DNA from: an uncultured Clostridia bacterium
Lineage (GTDB): Bacteria > Bacillota > Clostridia > Christensenellales > Pumilibacteraceae
Reading direction: 5' to 3'
Assembly: GCA_947086925.1 (NCBI GenBank)
Contig: CAMUAL010000003.1
Location: 15,502-79,501 of the forward strand
DNA length: 64,000 nt
The notes under the pieces: model-generated
The model's database searches: none
Told to the model about the DNA's origin: nothing
Seen by the model: only the letters and a program-made list of their open reading frames with translations
Part shown: positions 1 through 11,300 of the stretch, piece by piece
How the letters are laid out: each line of letters opens with the position of its first letter
How positions within the stretch are numbered: position 1 is the first letter of the stretch
Translations under genes and position numbers: made by a program

Positions 1-2
1 AG

Positions 3-284
3 CGCAGACGCAAAAAACAGCAGGCATACAACGAGGAACACGGTATAATTCCCAAAACGATAGTCAAGCCGATTACCAACACTTTGGAAATTTCGCAGAA
101 AGAAAACGAGAGAATAGACGAAAACGATATTCCGCGTCAGATAGACAGACTCAGAAGTATGATGAGCGTTGCTTCAAGTTCGCTCGACTTCGAAACGGCA
201 ATACGACTGCGCGACCGCATAAACGAATTAAAGCGGGTGCAGGATAATATACAAAGAGAAAAGAAAAAACACGGAAAGAAGTAA
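3..284 (+). CDS. uvrB: UvrB, excinuclease ABC subunit B (C-terminal part only)
   Basis: Only the last 93 codons are present; the gene begins before the window. UvrB is the damage-verifying helicase-like subunit of nucleotide excision repair and acts with UvrA and UvrC. The reading frame opens with RRRKKQQAYNEEHGIIPKTI, the conserved end of the UvrB helicase core. It closes with a UVR domain (IDRLRSMMSVASSSLDFETA, then IRLRDRINELK), the coiled-coil that binds UvrC. The stop codon lies two bases before the uvrA start, so the two genes are almost certainly one operon. The internal ATG at 84 is not the true start, because the conserved UvrB sequence continues upstream of it in the same frame. Confidence 0.95.
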   Translation, partial: RRRKKQQAYNEEHGIIPKTIVKPITNTLEISQKENERIDENDIPRQIDRLRSMMSVASSSLDFETAIRLRDRINELKRVQDNIQREKKKHGKK

Positions 285-286
285 TC

Positions 287-3106
287 ATGGAAAACATAGT
301 AATAAGAGGCGCAAAAGAAAATAACCTTAAAAACGTGGATTTAACGCTTCCCCGCAATAAACTGATAGTGTTTACGGGACTTAGCGGAAGCGGCAAAACG
401 AGCCTTGCCTTCGACACCGTTTTCGCAGAGGGGCAAAGGCGTTACGTAGAGTCGCTTTCGTCGTACGCCCGTCAGTTTTTGGGGCAGATGGACAAGCCGG
501 ATGTTGAGAGCATAGACGGATTGAGTCCCGCTATTTCGATAGACCAAAAAACCACGGCGCGCAATCCGCGTTCAACGGTGGGCACCGTTACCGAAATTTA
601 CGACTATCTGCGCCTACTGTACGCGCGGCTGGGCGAGGCTCATTGCCCCAAGTGCGGCAAAAAAATCGAACAGCAGTCAATCGACCAAATCGCCGATGCG
701 ATAATGGCGTATCCCGAAGGAAGCAAGATTTTGTTGCTTGCTCCCACCGTGCGCGGGCGCAAAGGCGAGTTCAATAAGCTTTTCGAAAGCTACCGCAAGC
801 AGGGTTTTGCCCGTGTGTGGGTTGACGGCAACACATATCTTCTCGACGAAGAAATTCCGCTCGATAAGCAGGTTAAGCACAACGTAAGCGTGGTAGTCGA
901 CCGCCTTGTGATTAAAAAAGATATGGTAAAGCGGCTAACCGATTCGCTCGAAACCGCGCTTAAACTAAGCGAGGGCACGGTTATTGTGGAGTGCGACGGA
1001 GCGGAGCGGCTTTTTAACACAAAGTACGCATGCACCGATTGCGGGATTTCGCTTGCCGAAATCGAGCCTCGGCTGTTTTCGTTCAACAGTCCGTTCGGCG
1101 CGTGCCCCGAATGTTTGGGCTTAGGCTACAAGCAGGCGATAGACCCCGAGCTTATTTACGGCGACGGAAGTAAAACGCTGCGCGAGGGCGCGCTTACCAT
1201 AACGGGGTGGAACTTCGACAGCGGAGCGCAGACTCAGCTTTACTTCGAAGGACTGAGCAAGCGTTACGGATTTTCGTTGGACGTGCCGTACCGCGACTTG
1301 CCCGAAAACATTAAGCACATTTTGCTGTACGGCAACGGCGGCGAAAAAATAGAAATGCAGTACAATTCGTACAACTTTAAGGGGAGCTTTAACACCGCGT
1401 TCGAGGGAATAGTGACGAATCTCGAACGCCGTTACCGCGATACGGGTTCGGATTACGTTAAAAACGACATAGAGCGTTTTATGCGCACTCGTCCGTGCGA
1501 GGCGTGCCGCGGAAGGCGTCTTAAACCCGAAGCACTTGCGGTAACCGTGTTCGGCAAAAACATAGAAGAACTATGCAATTTAAGCATTGTTAGTCTTTTG
1601 GAGTTTGTAAACACCTTTACTTTTACAAGCAGTCAGGAGATTATAGCAAAACCTCTTCTTAAAGAAATACGGGCGCGGCTCGGATTTTTAAAAGACGTAG
1701 GGCTCGGCTATTTAACGCTTTCGCGCGGGGCGGCGACGCTTTCGGGCGGCGAGGCTCAGCGCATAAGACTCGCAACTCAGATAGGTTCGGGACTTCAAGG
1801 CGTGCTTTATATTCTCGACGAGCCGAGCATAGGACTGCATCAGCGCGACAACGAAAAACTTCTTGCTACGTTGAACAAATTGCGCGATTTGGGCAATACT
1901 TTGATAGTTGTCGAGCATGACGAAGAAACGATACGTGCCGCCGACTTTGTGGTGGACGTAGGTCCGGGTGCGGGCGTTCACGGTGGCGAAATCGTGGCGG
2001 CGGGAACGGTGCCGCAGATAATAGCCGAACCGCGCTCGATAACGGGCAAATTTTTAAGCGGAGAGCGTAAAATCGAAGTGCCGCAAGCGCGCAGAAAGCC
2101 CGCAAACGGCTTTATAACGCTTACAAACTGTCGCAAGAACAATCTCAAATGCATAAACGCAAGTTTTCCCGTGGGACTTATAACGGCGGTTACCGGCGTT
2201 TCGGGAAGCGGAAAATCGAGCCTTGTAAATCAGATTTTATACCCCGCCGCGGCAAATTCGGTAATGGGTAGCAGACTCGGCGTGGGCGAGCATAAATCGA
2301 TAGAAGGACTCGAACTAATCGATAAAGTCATATGTATAGACCAAAGCCCCATAGGGCGCACGCCGAGGAGCAATCCCGCAACGTACACGGGCGTGTTCGG
2401 GGCGATACGCGAGCTGTTTGCAAAAACTCCCGACGCCTCCGAGCGCGGCTATAAAGCGGGAAGATTTTCGTTTAACGTAAAAGGCGGCAGATGCGAGAGC
2501 TGTTGCGGCGACGGAATAATTAAGGTTGAAATGAACTTTTTGCCCGATGTGTATGTGCCTTGCGAGGTGTGCGGCGGCAAGCGTTACAACCGCGAAACCC
2601 TTACCGTAAAATATAAAGGAAAGAGCATAGCGGACGTGCTCGATATGACGGTGGAAGAAGCTTACGGATTTTTCGAAAACATACCGCAGATAGCGAACAA
2701 GATACGCACGCTTTACGAGGTGGGTTTGGGTTACGTTAAAATGGGACAACCCGCCACAACGCTTTCGGGCGGCGAGGCTCAGCGCGTCAAGCTTGCAACC
2801 GAGCTAAGTCGCAAATCGACTTCGCGCACGCTGTATATTTTGGACGAACCCACAACCGGACTTCACGTTGCCGATGTGGAAAAGCTTGTTTCGATTTTGC
2901 AGAGAATAGCCGACGGCGGCAATACCATTGTTGTTATAGAGCACAATCTCGACGTAATAAAATGCGCCGATTATATAATCGATTTGGGACCCGAGGGCGG
3001 CGACATGGGCGGCACGATTATAGCAACGGGCACGCCCGAAGAAGTAGCGGAAAACCCCGCAAGCATTACGGGAAAATTTCTGTTGCCCGTACTTAAACGC
3101 AACTGA
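287..3106 (+). CDS. uvrA: UvrA, excinuclease ABC subunit A
   Basis: This is the DNA-damage sensor ATPase of nucleotide excision repair. The 939 residues match the usual UvrA length. Two ABC ATPase halves are visible: Walker A GLSGSGKTS near residue 31 with signature LSGGEAQRIRLA near 485, and Walker A GVSGSGKSS near 637 with signature LSGGEAQRVKLA near 825. Zinc-binding cysteine pairs are present: CTDC with CPEC around residues 249-281, and CESC with CEVC around 735-764. The latter is the essential C-terminal zinc module. The start ATG is two bases after the uvrB stop, indicating translational coupling. Nothing in the protein looks altered. Confidence 0.98.
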   Translation: MENIVIRGAKENNLKNVDLTLPRNKLIVFTGLSGSGKTSLAFDTVFAEGQRRYVESLSSYARQFLGQMDKPDVESIDGLSPAISIDQKTTARNPRSTVGTVTEIYDYLRLLYARLGEAHCPKCGKKIEQQSIDQIADAIMAYPEGSKILLLAPTVRGRKGEFNKLFESYRKQGFARVWVDGNTYLLDEEIPLDKQVKHNVSVVVDRLVIKKDMVKRLTDSLETALKLSEGTVIVECDGAERLFNTKYACTDCGISLAEIEPRLFSFNSPFGACPECLGLGYKQAIDPELIYGDGSKTLREGALTITGWNFDSGAQTQLYFEGLSKRYGFSLDVPYRDLPENIKHILLYGNGGEKIEMQYNSYNFKGSFNTAFEGIVTNLERRYRDTGSDYVKNDIERFMRTRPCEACRGRRLKPEALAVTVFGKNIEELCNLSIVSLLEFVNTFTFTSSQEIIAKPLLKEIRARLGFLKDVGLGYLTLSRGAATLSGGEAQRIRLATQIGSGLQGVLYILDEPSIGLHQRDNEKLLATLNKLRDLGNTLIVVEHDEETIRAADFVVDVGPGAGVHGGEIVAAGTVPQIIAEPRSITGKFLSGERKIEVPQARRKPANGFITLTNCRKNNLKCINASFPVGLITAVTGVSGSGKSSLVNQILYPAAANSVMGSRLGVGEHKSIEGLELIDKVICIDQSPIGRTPRSNPATYTGVFGAIRELFAKTPDASERGYKAGRFSFNVKGGRCESCCGDGIIKVEMNFLPDVYVPCEVCGGKRYNRETLTVKYKGKSIADVLDMTVEEAYGFFENIPQIANKIRTLYEVGLGYVKMGQPATTLSGGEAQRVKLATELSRKSTSRTLYILDEPTTGLHVADVEKLVSILQRIADGGNTIVVIEHNLDVIKCADYIIDLGPEGGDMGGTIIATGTPEEVAENPASITGKFLLPVLKRN

Positions 3107-3204
3107 GCGAGTGCGGATAATAGCGGATATAACCCGATTTATGAAAAAATAGATTTAATTTGTGCCGCAACGATAAATTTAACGAGCCTTTAACGTGTTT
3201 CTTA

Positions 3205-3233
3205 TTGACATTGTGAAAGTAAAATGCAATAAT
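3205..3233 (+). promoter_or_regulatory. Promoter for the GT4 glycosyltransferase
   Basis: TTGACA at 3205-3210 is followed by a 17-base spacer and AATAAT at 3228-3233, with TGC directly before the -10 box (extended -10). It lies 40 bases before the start codon of the glycosyltransferase gene and downstream of uvrA. Confidence 0.7.
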
Positions 3234-3273
3234 AATTAGGTATTATAAACGACTCAGGGGATTATCATATAAT

Positions 3274-4563
3274 ATGGTAATTACATTTGTTATGGACCAG
3301 TTCGGCGAAACGAGCAACGGAACTACGATGACCGCAATGCGTTTTGCCGACATTTTGCGCAAAAAAGGGCATGAGCTGAGAGTGCTCACCGCATCGAAAA
3401 TAGAGGGCGACGGAATATACGTTTTGCCCGAGTTTCGCATACCCGTTTTTCAGTCGATAGTCGATAAGCAGGGCATGAAGTTTGCCGAACCCGATGCCGA
3501 GATTATGAAAAAGGCGATAGAGGGAAGCGATGTGGTGCATATGCTTATGCCGTTTTGGGCGAGCGGCGCTGCGGTTGACATAGCGAACGAATTGCACATT
3601 GCCACAACCGCCGCTTTTCATATTCAGCCCGAGAACATGACGTATTCGGTACACATGGGCAAAATTCCCGTAGCAAACAAGCTTATTTACACGTTTTTGC
3701 GCAATAAGTTTTACAAGAAGTTCAACTATATTCATTGTCCGAGTCAGATGATGAAGGATTTGCTTGTAAAAAATAAGTATCGCGGCAATATATTCGCCAT
3801 AAGCAACGGCGTGTGCGAGGACTTTATGAAAAAGGATATTCCGCGTCCCGAAAAGTACCGCGATAAATATGTTATTTTAATGGTGGGGCGTTACAGTCAC
3901 GAAAAACGACAAGACCTTATAATAAAGGCGATAGGTTCCAGCAAATATAACGATAAAATACAGCTTGTGCTTGCGGGTAAAGGACCCACTAAATCCGAAC
4001 TCGAACGGTTGGGCAAAAAGTACCTTAAAAACCCGGTTGAATTTCCGTTTCTGCAAAAAGACGAGCTTATAGACCTTATAAACACATGCGACCTTTACGT
4101 TCATTCGTCCGATGCCGAAAGCGAGGCGATTTCTTGCATAGAGGCGTTTACGTGCGGACTCGTTCCCGTTATATCCGACAGCAAACTTTGCGCGACAAAG
4201 CAGTTTGCTTTAAGCGAACACAATCTGTTTAAAAAAGGCGATTACAATTCGTTGCGCGAAAAAATCGAGTGGTTTATAGAGCACCCCGACGAAAAAGAAA
4301 AGCTGAGCCGCGCGTATTTGGAGTATTCGAAACAGTTTGCGATAGACGCATGCGTAGACAGACTTATAGAAGTTTTTCAAACGGCGATAGACGAGAACCG
4401 CATCAAGTGGGAAAACGCGGAAAAAGAAAAAGAGTATATTTCGCATCTTTCTGCGCGTGAAGTAAAAGCGTACGACAAGGGCAAAAAGAAGTATCTTAAA
4501 AATCTCGATAAGCAAAACAAAAACGATTTTACCGAGTCGTATATAAATACGGTTTTGCATTAA
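3274..4563 (+). CDS. Glycosyltransferase family 4 (GT-B fold), probably membrane glycolipid synthesis
   Basis: This 429-residue protein is a GT-B glycosyltransferase. The N-terminus (MVITFVMDQFGETSNGTTMT) has the acceptor-side glycine-rich pattern of the family. The C-terminal donor domain contains VGRYSHEKRQDLIIKAI and the E-x7-E retaining-enzyme motif within SDAESEAISCIEAFTCG. Similar proteins make glucosyl-diacylglycerols or other lipid-linked glycans at the inner face of the membrane, but the acceptor cannot be told from the sequence. The last 60 or so residues are Lys/Glu-rich and probably helical, which suits peripheral membrane contact. The gene stands alone behind its own promoter. 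An AGGGG stretch at 3256-3260 is the likely ribosome site, with a rather long spacing of 13 bases. Confidence 0.85.
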   Translation: MVITFVMDQFGETSNGTTMTAMRFADILRKKGHELRVLTASKIEGDGIYVLPEFRIPVFQSIVDKQGMKFAEPDAEIMKKAIEGSDVVHMLMPFWASGAAVDIANELHIATTAAFHIQPENMTYSVHMGKIPVANKLIYTFLRNKFYKKFNYIHCPSQMMKDLLVKNKYRGNIFAISNGVCEDFMKKDIPRPEKYRDKYVILMVGRYSHEKRQDLIIKAIGSSKYNDKIQLVLAGKGPTKSELERLGKKYLKNPVEFPFLQKDELIDLINTCDLYVHSSDAESEAISCIEAFTCGLVPVISDSKLCATKQFALSEHNLFKKGDYNSLREKIEWFIEHPDEKEKLSRAYLEYSKQFAIDACVDRLIEVFQTAIDENRIKWENAEKEKEYISHLSAREVKAYDKGKKKYLKNLDKQNKNDFTESYINTVLH

Positions 4564-4627
4564 ATAGGCGTGTACTTAAAAACGGCTGTATGTTTGCGGG
4601 TTTCGTTAAAAACGCCGAGCGGTTGCG

Positions 4628-5269
4628 CTAAAACGGCATAAAGCGTTTGCCGTTAATATAAAGGTAGAACATATTAAATATAAAGTCGCCCGACATAAGC
4701 GCGATTACCGTAAGCGCCGCGGGAAGAAGCACCGCAATATCGACGTGTGACAGCACCTGCATAAGAGGGTGCCACACAAGCCCCATAAATGTTACGGCAA
4801 GCATTCCCCACAAAAGTGAATATTGCAGGCAAATATATCCGCCGAAGCTGTTGTCGTAAGAATTGTAGCTCCAAAGCCTAACCCCGAACTTTTTGTAATA
4901 AAAAACTCCGGTTAAAAATTCGGCGGCGGTTGCAAACAGCGCGGTAAGCAGTGCATACAATAAAACCGATAATAAGAACGCGGCGGTTTTTCCGCCTTTT
5001 GTTTTGGGTTTGGAATAAAGCTTTTTCCATAAACCCGATTGCGGAGTGCGCAGAATACCGTACGCCGCAAGCATGCTGAGTCCGTAAAGAGGGCAAAGGG
5101 GAAGGGTAAGAAGTCCGCGGTCTACAAATTCGCCGTACCAAATATAAAACAGCGTCGTTTCGGCAATCCACCCCGCAAACGAACAAAGAGCGGTGATAAC
5201 GGTGAGTATGCACGCCCGTTTTCCTCCGCTCTGCGTTTTATATAGTGTATCGGTTGTTAATGCGTTCAT
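4628..5269 (-). CDS. Putative ABC-transporter permease-like membrane protein, CmpB family
   Basis: This 213-residue integral membrane protein has five or six hydrophobic segments. It carries the CmpB-type pattern (Pfam family of putative ABC-transporter type IV proteins): GWIAETTLFYIWYGEFVDRG near the N-terminus, LCPLYGLSMLAAYGI next, and WSYNSYDNSFGGYICLQYSL in the second half. No function has been established for the family and no ATPase partner is adjacent. The gene follows the giant exported protein on the same strand, 66 bases away, so they may be co-transcribed. No Shine-Dalgarno sequence precedes the ATG; instead a near-perfect palindrome abuts the start codon. Confidence 0.75.
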   Translation of the reverse strand: MNALTTDTLYKTQSGGKRACILTVITALCSFAGWIAETTLFYIWYGEFVDRGLLTLPLCPLYGLSMLAAYGILRTPQSGLWKKLYSKPKTKGGKTAAFLLSVLLYALLTALFATAAEFLTGVFYYKKFGVRLWSYNSYDNSFGGYICLQYSLLWGMLAVTFMGLVWHPLMQVLSHVDIAVLLPAALTVIALMSGDFIFNMFYLYINGKRFMPF

Positions 5270-5291
5270 GTATATAGTATGTACTATATAC
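5270..5291. repeat. 22-bp palindrome abutting the CmpB-family start codon
   Basis: Ten-base arms GTATATAGTA and TACTATATAC flank a two-base centre. The palindrome touches the start codon of the minus-strand CmpB-family gene. Its position and TACTATA core resemble operators of GntR (YtrA-type) or PadR repressors, but no such regulator is nearby. It could also act as a translation-blocking hairpin. Confidence 0.6.
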
Positions 5292-5335
5292 TTTTTTTTA
5301 TGGTTTTTTTACTCGTTTTTAGGTTAAAGACGATT

Positions 5336-8300
5336 TTAACGGCTGATTCCGTTGTAAAGACTTATAAGCTCGTTCAAACTTTCTACCGTAAGGTCGGCGC
5401 TTTCTTTTGCCGAATTTGCGGCGGACTCGCAATCGGTTGCCGCGCTTTTTGCGCTGTTCATTGCCGAGCCGAAGAAGTCGGAAGCACTCCACTTTAACGA
5501 GTTTGATGCGGTTACCATTTTCGCACTGCCGTTTTGCGCGGATATCGCGGCGTTTTGAAGCAGCACCGACGCGGATTCCAAACCGCTGTCGCCGGTAAGA
5601 GTTTCGGTAAGCAAAGCATAGAACTCGGCGTAATCGTCGTCACTTAGCAGGGCATAGGTTTTGGAATAAACGCCGTTCACCGCTTTCACCGCCGATTGCA
5701 ATGCGGAAGCGATTTCGGATATTTCGTTTGCCGCGTTTGTAATTGCGTTAGAGTAGTTTTGAACGTCGCTGTACGCGGTTGTACCGAACGATTTGTTAAG
5801 TGCGTTGTTTACGGCGGTGTTGACCGAATTTGCATAGTTTACCGCGGCGGAATATAACACCGTGTTCGCACGCCGCAAAAGCGTGTCGGCCGATTTTGCC
5901 GCAACCGTGTAAATCGTTTTTATAACCGTAGATGCGTTTTCTCCCGCATACTGTTTTGCCGCCGACGCAATGTCGATAAGTTCGTTTATTCGAGTAAGCG
6001 TTCCCGCCGCCGAATTTATTCCCGACAAGTCTGTGCTTGCGTTTTGGATTTGCTCGGAGTAAATACCGCTAATCGAATAAATTGCGTCAAGCGCATTGTT
6101 TCCTATATATTCGGCGGCGTTTGTTGCCGCCTTAGCCGCGGTTTGCGCGTTTTCGGAAACCGTTTCGTCATCGATAAGCATTGCCGCGTTTGTAGCTCCG
6201 CGCGCCGCTATTATCGCTTTTTCGGCATAGTCGAGAGCTTCTTTGATTTTAAGCGTCGAGCTTTCGCAGTTGTTTTCTTTTGCATCCGTAAGTGCGGCAT
6301 CGATAATGTTTTTGCCGTCTGCCGCAATGGCGTTCGCCGCACTTATTGCCGCGTTCGCCGTTTTGGTTACGGTGTTGTTTAGAATCTCGTTTACGTTCGC
6401 CGCATTTTCGTTTGTTTCGGATATAAGCTCGTCGTTGCCACTGAGTCGTGCCGCCTCGGTTGCCGCTTGCGTTGCGGTTATCATTGCGTTTATCGTATCG
6501 AGCGCGTCTGCGGCATACTGCGACGCCGTAAACCATTCGCACGATTCTGCGTAGCTTGCGGCTTTGTTCGACAGCGTAACCGCTTCGGTTGCCGTCTGCC
6601 GGCAAGCAATCTGCGCCGCCCTTGCCGCGCGCGTTGCCGTTGTGGGTATCGATTCGTTTATTTCTTCAAGCAGTGCTTGCGCCGCGTTTAAAACTGCGGT
6701 TCCGTCGTCACCCGCGCTTGTCGCCGCATTTACCGCCGCTACGAGCGCGTCCGTTGTCGACTGCATTGCGTATACCGTGGCTTGCGCCGCACTGCCTGCC
6801 GCGGCGTATGAGCGAACGGTTTCGAGCGAACTTGCCGTTTCGGCGTACTCTGCGGCTTTTTGCGCGTAGTAGTAGGCGGAGCGAGCCGCGTCGATTGCTT
6901 CCTGCGCTTTTGTTATGCGGTTTTGTATCGCAGCCGCGTATGCGTCTTCGGCTTGACGTGCGGCTTGTTCCGCCAATTTGACTTGTGCTTCCGCACGGGA
7001 GTATCCGAACGAATCCTCGGGAATGGACGCAAGCTTTTCGCGCGCCTCGGTGAGTTTGGCGTTTGAATCTTGCATTTCCGTTTTGCTTGTATTTACTGCT
7101 TTATCGGCGGCTGTCGCTTCCGCCGCGGCTTGCGTCGCTTTGTCGGCTTTCTTTGCGGCTTTTACTCCGAATGTTTCCGCCGCCTCGACGGGGAATAATA
7201 CCGCCATTGCGTCTTCCAAGTTGTCGATTGCATATTTGTCTTTAAGAGGGCTTGCCGCACTGCCGAGACCGAAGTCCACAAAGCCCATATCTTTGGTGCC
7301 GCTCACCGTGCCGTCGGGATTAAGGTCGAGGTTGGATAATGTTGTGTTGTTGAGCGCAAGCGTAATATTCATGTTTGTGAACTGCGTATCGAGCGACAGT
7401 CCCGAAACGTAACCGTCGGGCGTAGTGCTTAAAACCACGTTAAGGTCGTTAAGGTCGCTCGAACCGCTGAGCTCTTTAAGACCGATTTTAAACGTGTACT
7501 TATTGTCGGCATAAGAATAAGTTTTGAGAATCTGATTTAAGTCGGTAGAGGGAGTTCCGCCGCCCGCGCCCGAAATGGCGTTTTTAATCTGGCTTTCGGC
7601 AAGGTCTGCCATTCTTATAAGATAGAACAGGTAGTCGATGGGGTTAGAGAGGAATTCGTCGATTGTCGCCGATTTCATTTCGGTTGTTTTGTAGCTTCCC
7701 GCGCTGAACGCGCCGTTATTCCAAACGTCAACCACAAAGTACAGCATATCGTTTACAAAGTAAATGTAGCTGTTTGTGCGTTTGAGCATTCCGCCTACTT
7801 TGTACGGCACTTCCATTTTAACCGCCGCAACCGTAGTGCCGTCGTCGAGGATTTTAACCTTTATGTCAAACGGAATTTCGGGTTTGACGATTCCCAAAAG
7901 GTTAAGGGCGATTTCACCCGTAATTTCGAACTCGCGCAGACTTGCCGTTTTGATTACCGTAAACAGCAAATCGTCAAGGCTTGTAAAGTCTTTTATGTTA
8001 TTGCCCTCGGGCGGGGTAATGGGCGCAAATTCTTCGCAACTCAGGTTAGCCGTAAAGTTTACGGTGTCGCCGTTGGCAATAAGGTTGGCTATCTGCACAT
8101 AAGTGAGAAGTTCGCCGTCGTGTCCTATTACAACCGATGCTTTTTTACCGGAAAGAGTGTTGTCGAACAATCCGTTGTCTATGTTTATTTTAAGCAACGA
8201 ATTTTCGAATTGTATCGAAACGCCGCCGAGTATGCTGTCGAGCATTGTGTCGGATAAAAGTCCTAAAATTCCGTTTATACCGCCGCTCGCTCCGCCTTGA

Positions 8301-11300
8301 ATGTTTCCCGCAAGCGAGAATATGGAATTGAGAGCGTCGCGCAAATCGTCGAGCCCCGCGATTTCGAATGTTTCGAATACCGAAGTGTCGAGAGTTTCGT
8401 CGGCGACGTCTTCTAAAATTCCGTCGAGCATGGGAATATCGAGATTTAATATACTGCGTATCGCGCCTACTATTCTGAGCGCCGATTTGCAGTCGATTTT
8501 CGCATTAAATCCGTTGTAGTTGATATATGCGGTTAAATTCAGTAAATCAAAACCGTCGGCGTTTTCGTAGTCGGTTGTGTCGAGCAGGTAAACTTCAATA
8601 GATTGGTCGCCCGTTTTTCCGCCGAGCAGGATATTAACGTAAATATTCGCAAAGCCTTTTGTGAGTTCGACTTTAAGCTGTCCCGAAACGGTTGTTGCCT
8701 CGTTCTTGCGGTCGAGTACTCCGCCTCCGAACGTCAAGCTGAAATAGCGTTGGCGCAACATATTCATAACCGGTGCAATGTAGCTTTGAATTTCGGCAAG
8801 ATTCACGTAAGAATCTTCGTCGAACGCAAACGCGGGCATTGCGTTTAAGGGGGTAACGGTTACACATATGTTGCTGTCGTAAATATCGGCGCCGTAGTTT
8901 ACGTTGTACGCGTCTATTGTAAGAGAAGTGTTGGTTGCGTACAAATTAACCGACGCGTTAAAGTCGCCCGCCGAGAATACTACGGTTATGCCGCCGTTGT
9001 CGTAATCGGACACGTGCGTTATGCAAGAAACGATTTCGGCAAGAGTTTTTCCGCCGAGCGCGTTTTGTATAAGACTCGTGTATTTTAAGCCTTCGGATAT
9101 AACTTCGGCAACCGTTGCCGCTTCGCTTTCGGTCATGTATTTGCTTATTTCGTCTATAAGCGAATCTATATCGGACATTGCGAACTTAATGCGAATATCG
9201 TTTATCGCAACGTAAATTACATCGTTTTCGTACCGTAGCGACACGTTGTGAGTGCGGAACGTAAGTTCGGCTACAAGGCAAAGGGGATTAAGCGAAATGT
9301 ACGCATTGCCGGAAATCATTCCCGATATAACCGACGAATTCAATAAGCCGCTTATGTCGCCGAGCTCGATTACGTTACTCTTTAAAATCGCGGTAAGGGC
9401 AGGGGTAAGGCGGGTGATTACCGCAAGGTCGGCGTATTCCGATTCGTCAACAGAAATATCGTATTCTTTGCCGCATGTAACTGCCGCGTTTAAGTTGAGA
9501 GTGTATCCCGATACGTTAAGTCCGTTTACGCTTGCGCCGCTTACATAACCGTTTGCCACCGAAACCGAAACGGTGTACGGCGTGCCGCTTCGAGGAGTTA
9601 TCGTAAGCTCGATTCCGTCGTCCGAAATTGCAAGGTCGTCGATTAAAGCGAATACGCTGTCCGCATTAAGCTCGGGAATAATAAATCCGAGGTTGTTGAT
9701 AATTTCGTCTTTATCGGGCCGTTCGCCGAGTTTGGCTATTACGTCGTCGACAGCCGTAAGCACTTTTTCGATTTCGGCGGTTTTGGTTTCGCCGAGCAAT
9801 CCCGAAATGTTGTTTATAAATTCGTTTACGCTGCCGTAAGCGTCTGTTACGGAATTTAAAACACCTTCGGCATCGGATAAATCGAGCTTAAAGCCTATGT
9901 CGTTTAATTTTACGTAAACCGTGTTGTCGATATATGCAAATTCCGCGTTTACGCCCGATACTCTCAAATAGCCTTGCGCTTTAATGCCGTCGGTTATATC
10001 GAGGTTTACCGACGCCGTAAATTCTTCTTTTGCTTCGTCGGTCGAAATTTCGCCGCGCAAATCCGCTTTAAATGTTTTGCCGAAAGCCGTGTTTACAACC
10101 GAATCGAGAATCGGCTTTAACGGACGGTAGTCGTTTTCGTTTAATTCGGGCAATTCGATATAATCCGCAATCCGCGCGTTTACGCTTACGCTTATATCGC
10201 CGTACGCTATTTCGGCGGAAATCGTGTCGGCAACGGTTGCGCCGTCGTCGGTCTTTTTAAGTCCCATCGTTACATCGATATTTATGCCCGTAAGCTCAAA
10301 CGGCATGTTTATGTTCACGTGGGTATCTGTTTCGGTAATTTCGTGATTTTCGAAAAGAACGTCGAGAAGTCCCGCGTCGAGCAAACCCGAACCGTCTTCC
10401 GAATCGCCGCCGAAATCCAAACCGAACAAGCCGAGCAGGGAAGTAAGGTCGCTCGTGCCGAGATAATATTTGTTTTGTCCGAGCGAAAGGTAAAGCGTGT
10501 CGTTTTTATAAGCGGCGAACACGTTGTCGCCAATCGTAAAACGATAATCGTTGTTTTTCACGTCTATCGCGGCGGTCACTTTTATAACTTCGTCGAGTAA
10601 GTTTACGGTTGCGTCCGCGTAAAGAATTTTCTCACCCGAAATATAATCTCCGTAAGCTTCGCCGAGATAATCGGCAGGTCCTTTTTCGGTGTCGATTGAG
10701 CCCGACGTGTTGCCTGTGGGAACGTAGTCTATAAGCGGCTGGGCACGCTCGGGCATGTAACCTTCCGTATAGCTGAAAGTTTCGGTAAGAGTACTTGTAC
10801 ATTTTACGTTTCCTACCGATACGTTTACCGAATATACGTCGTACATCTGCATTTCGAGAATACGCCACTGCGAATCTATCGTGTAAACGATTCGGCAAGA
10901 GTCGAATTCGGGGTATTTTGACGTTCCGGCGTAAGTCATCATTTCGTATTGAGAGTATTTCCATGCTTCCGCCGCATCGAGTACAAGCTCGTAGGTAAAG
11001 GAATCGTCGGCGGATGAAACGAATTTGCCGGATATTATCGAGTTGCTTGTAACGCTGTATTTGGTTATTTCCTGCGGAATTATTCCGTAACGCTGACGGT
11101 AAACCGCGTCGGACAGCTCGGTTATGTTGTCGGACCACGATTTAAGCTTGCCTCCCGAGGCGTTTCCTTTGCGGTACAGAAGCGCGCCGTTTTTAAAATA
11201 ACGCTGTTCCGCAAGCGAAACTATTCCCGAGAGCGAAATGGATTCCTGAAAAAGCTCGCCGCCCGTTTTCGAGCGGTAGTTGGTTACGTTTTGAGTGTAG

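Noticed and set aside
6044..7412. Several overlapping plus-strand frames within the giant minus-strand gene
   Set aside because: They arise from the Ala-rich codon repeats of the giant gene; none has a start context or domain.
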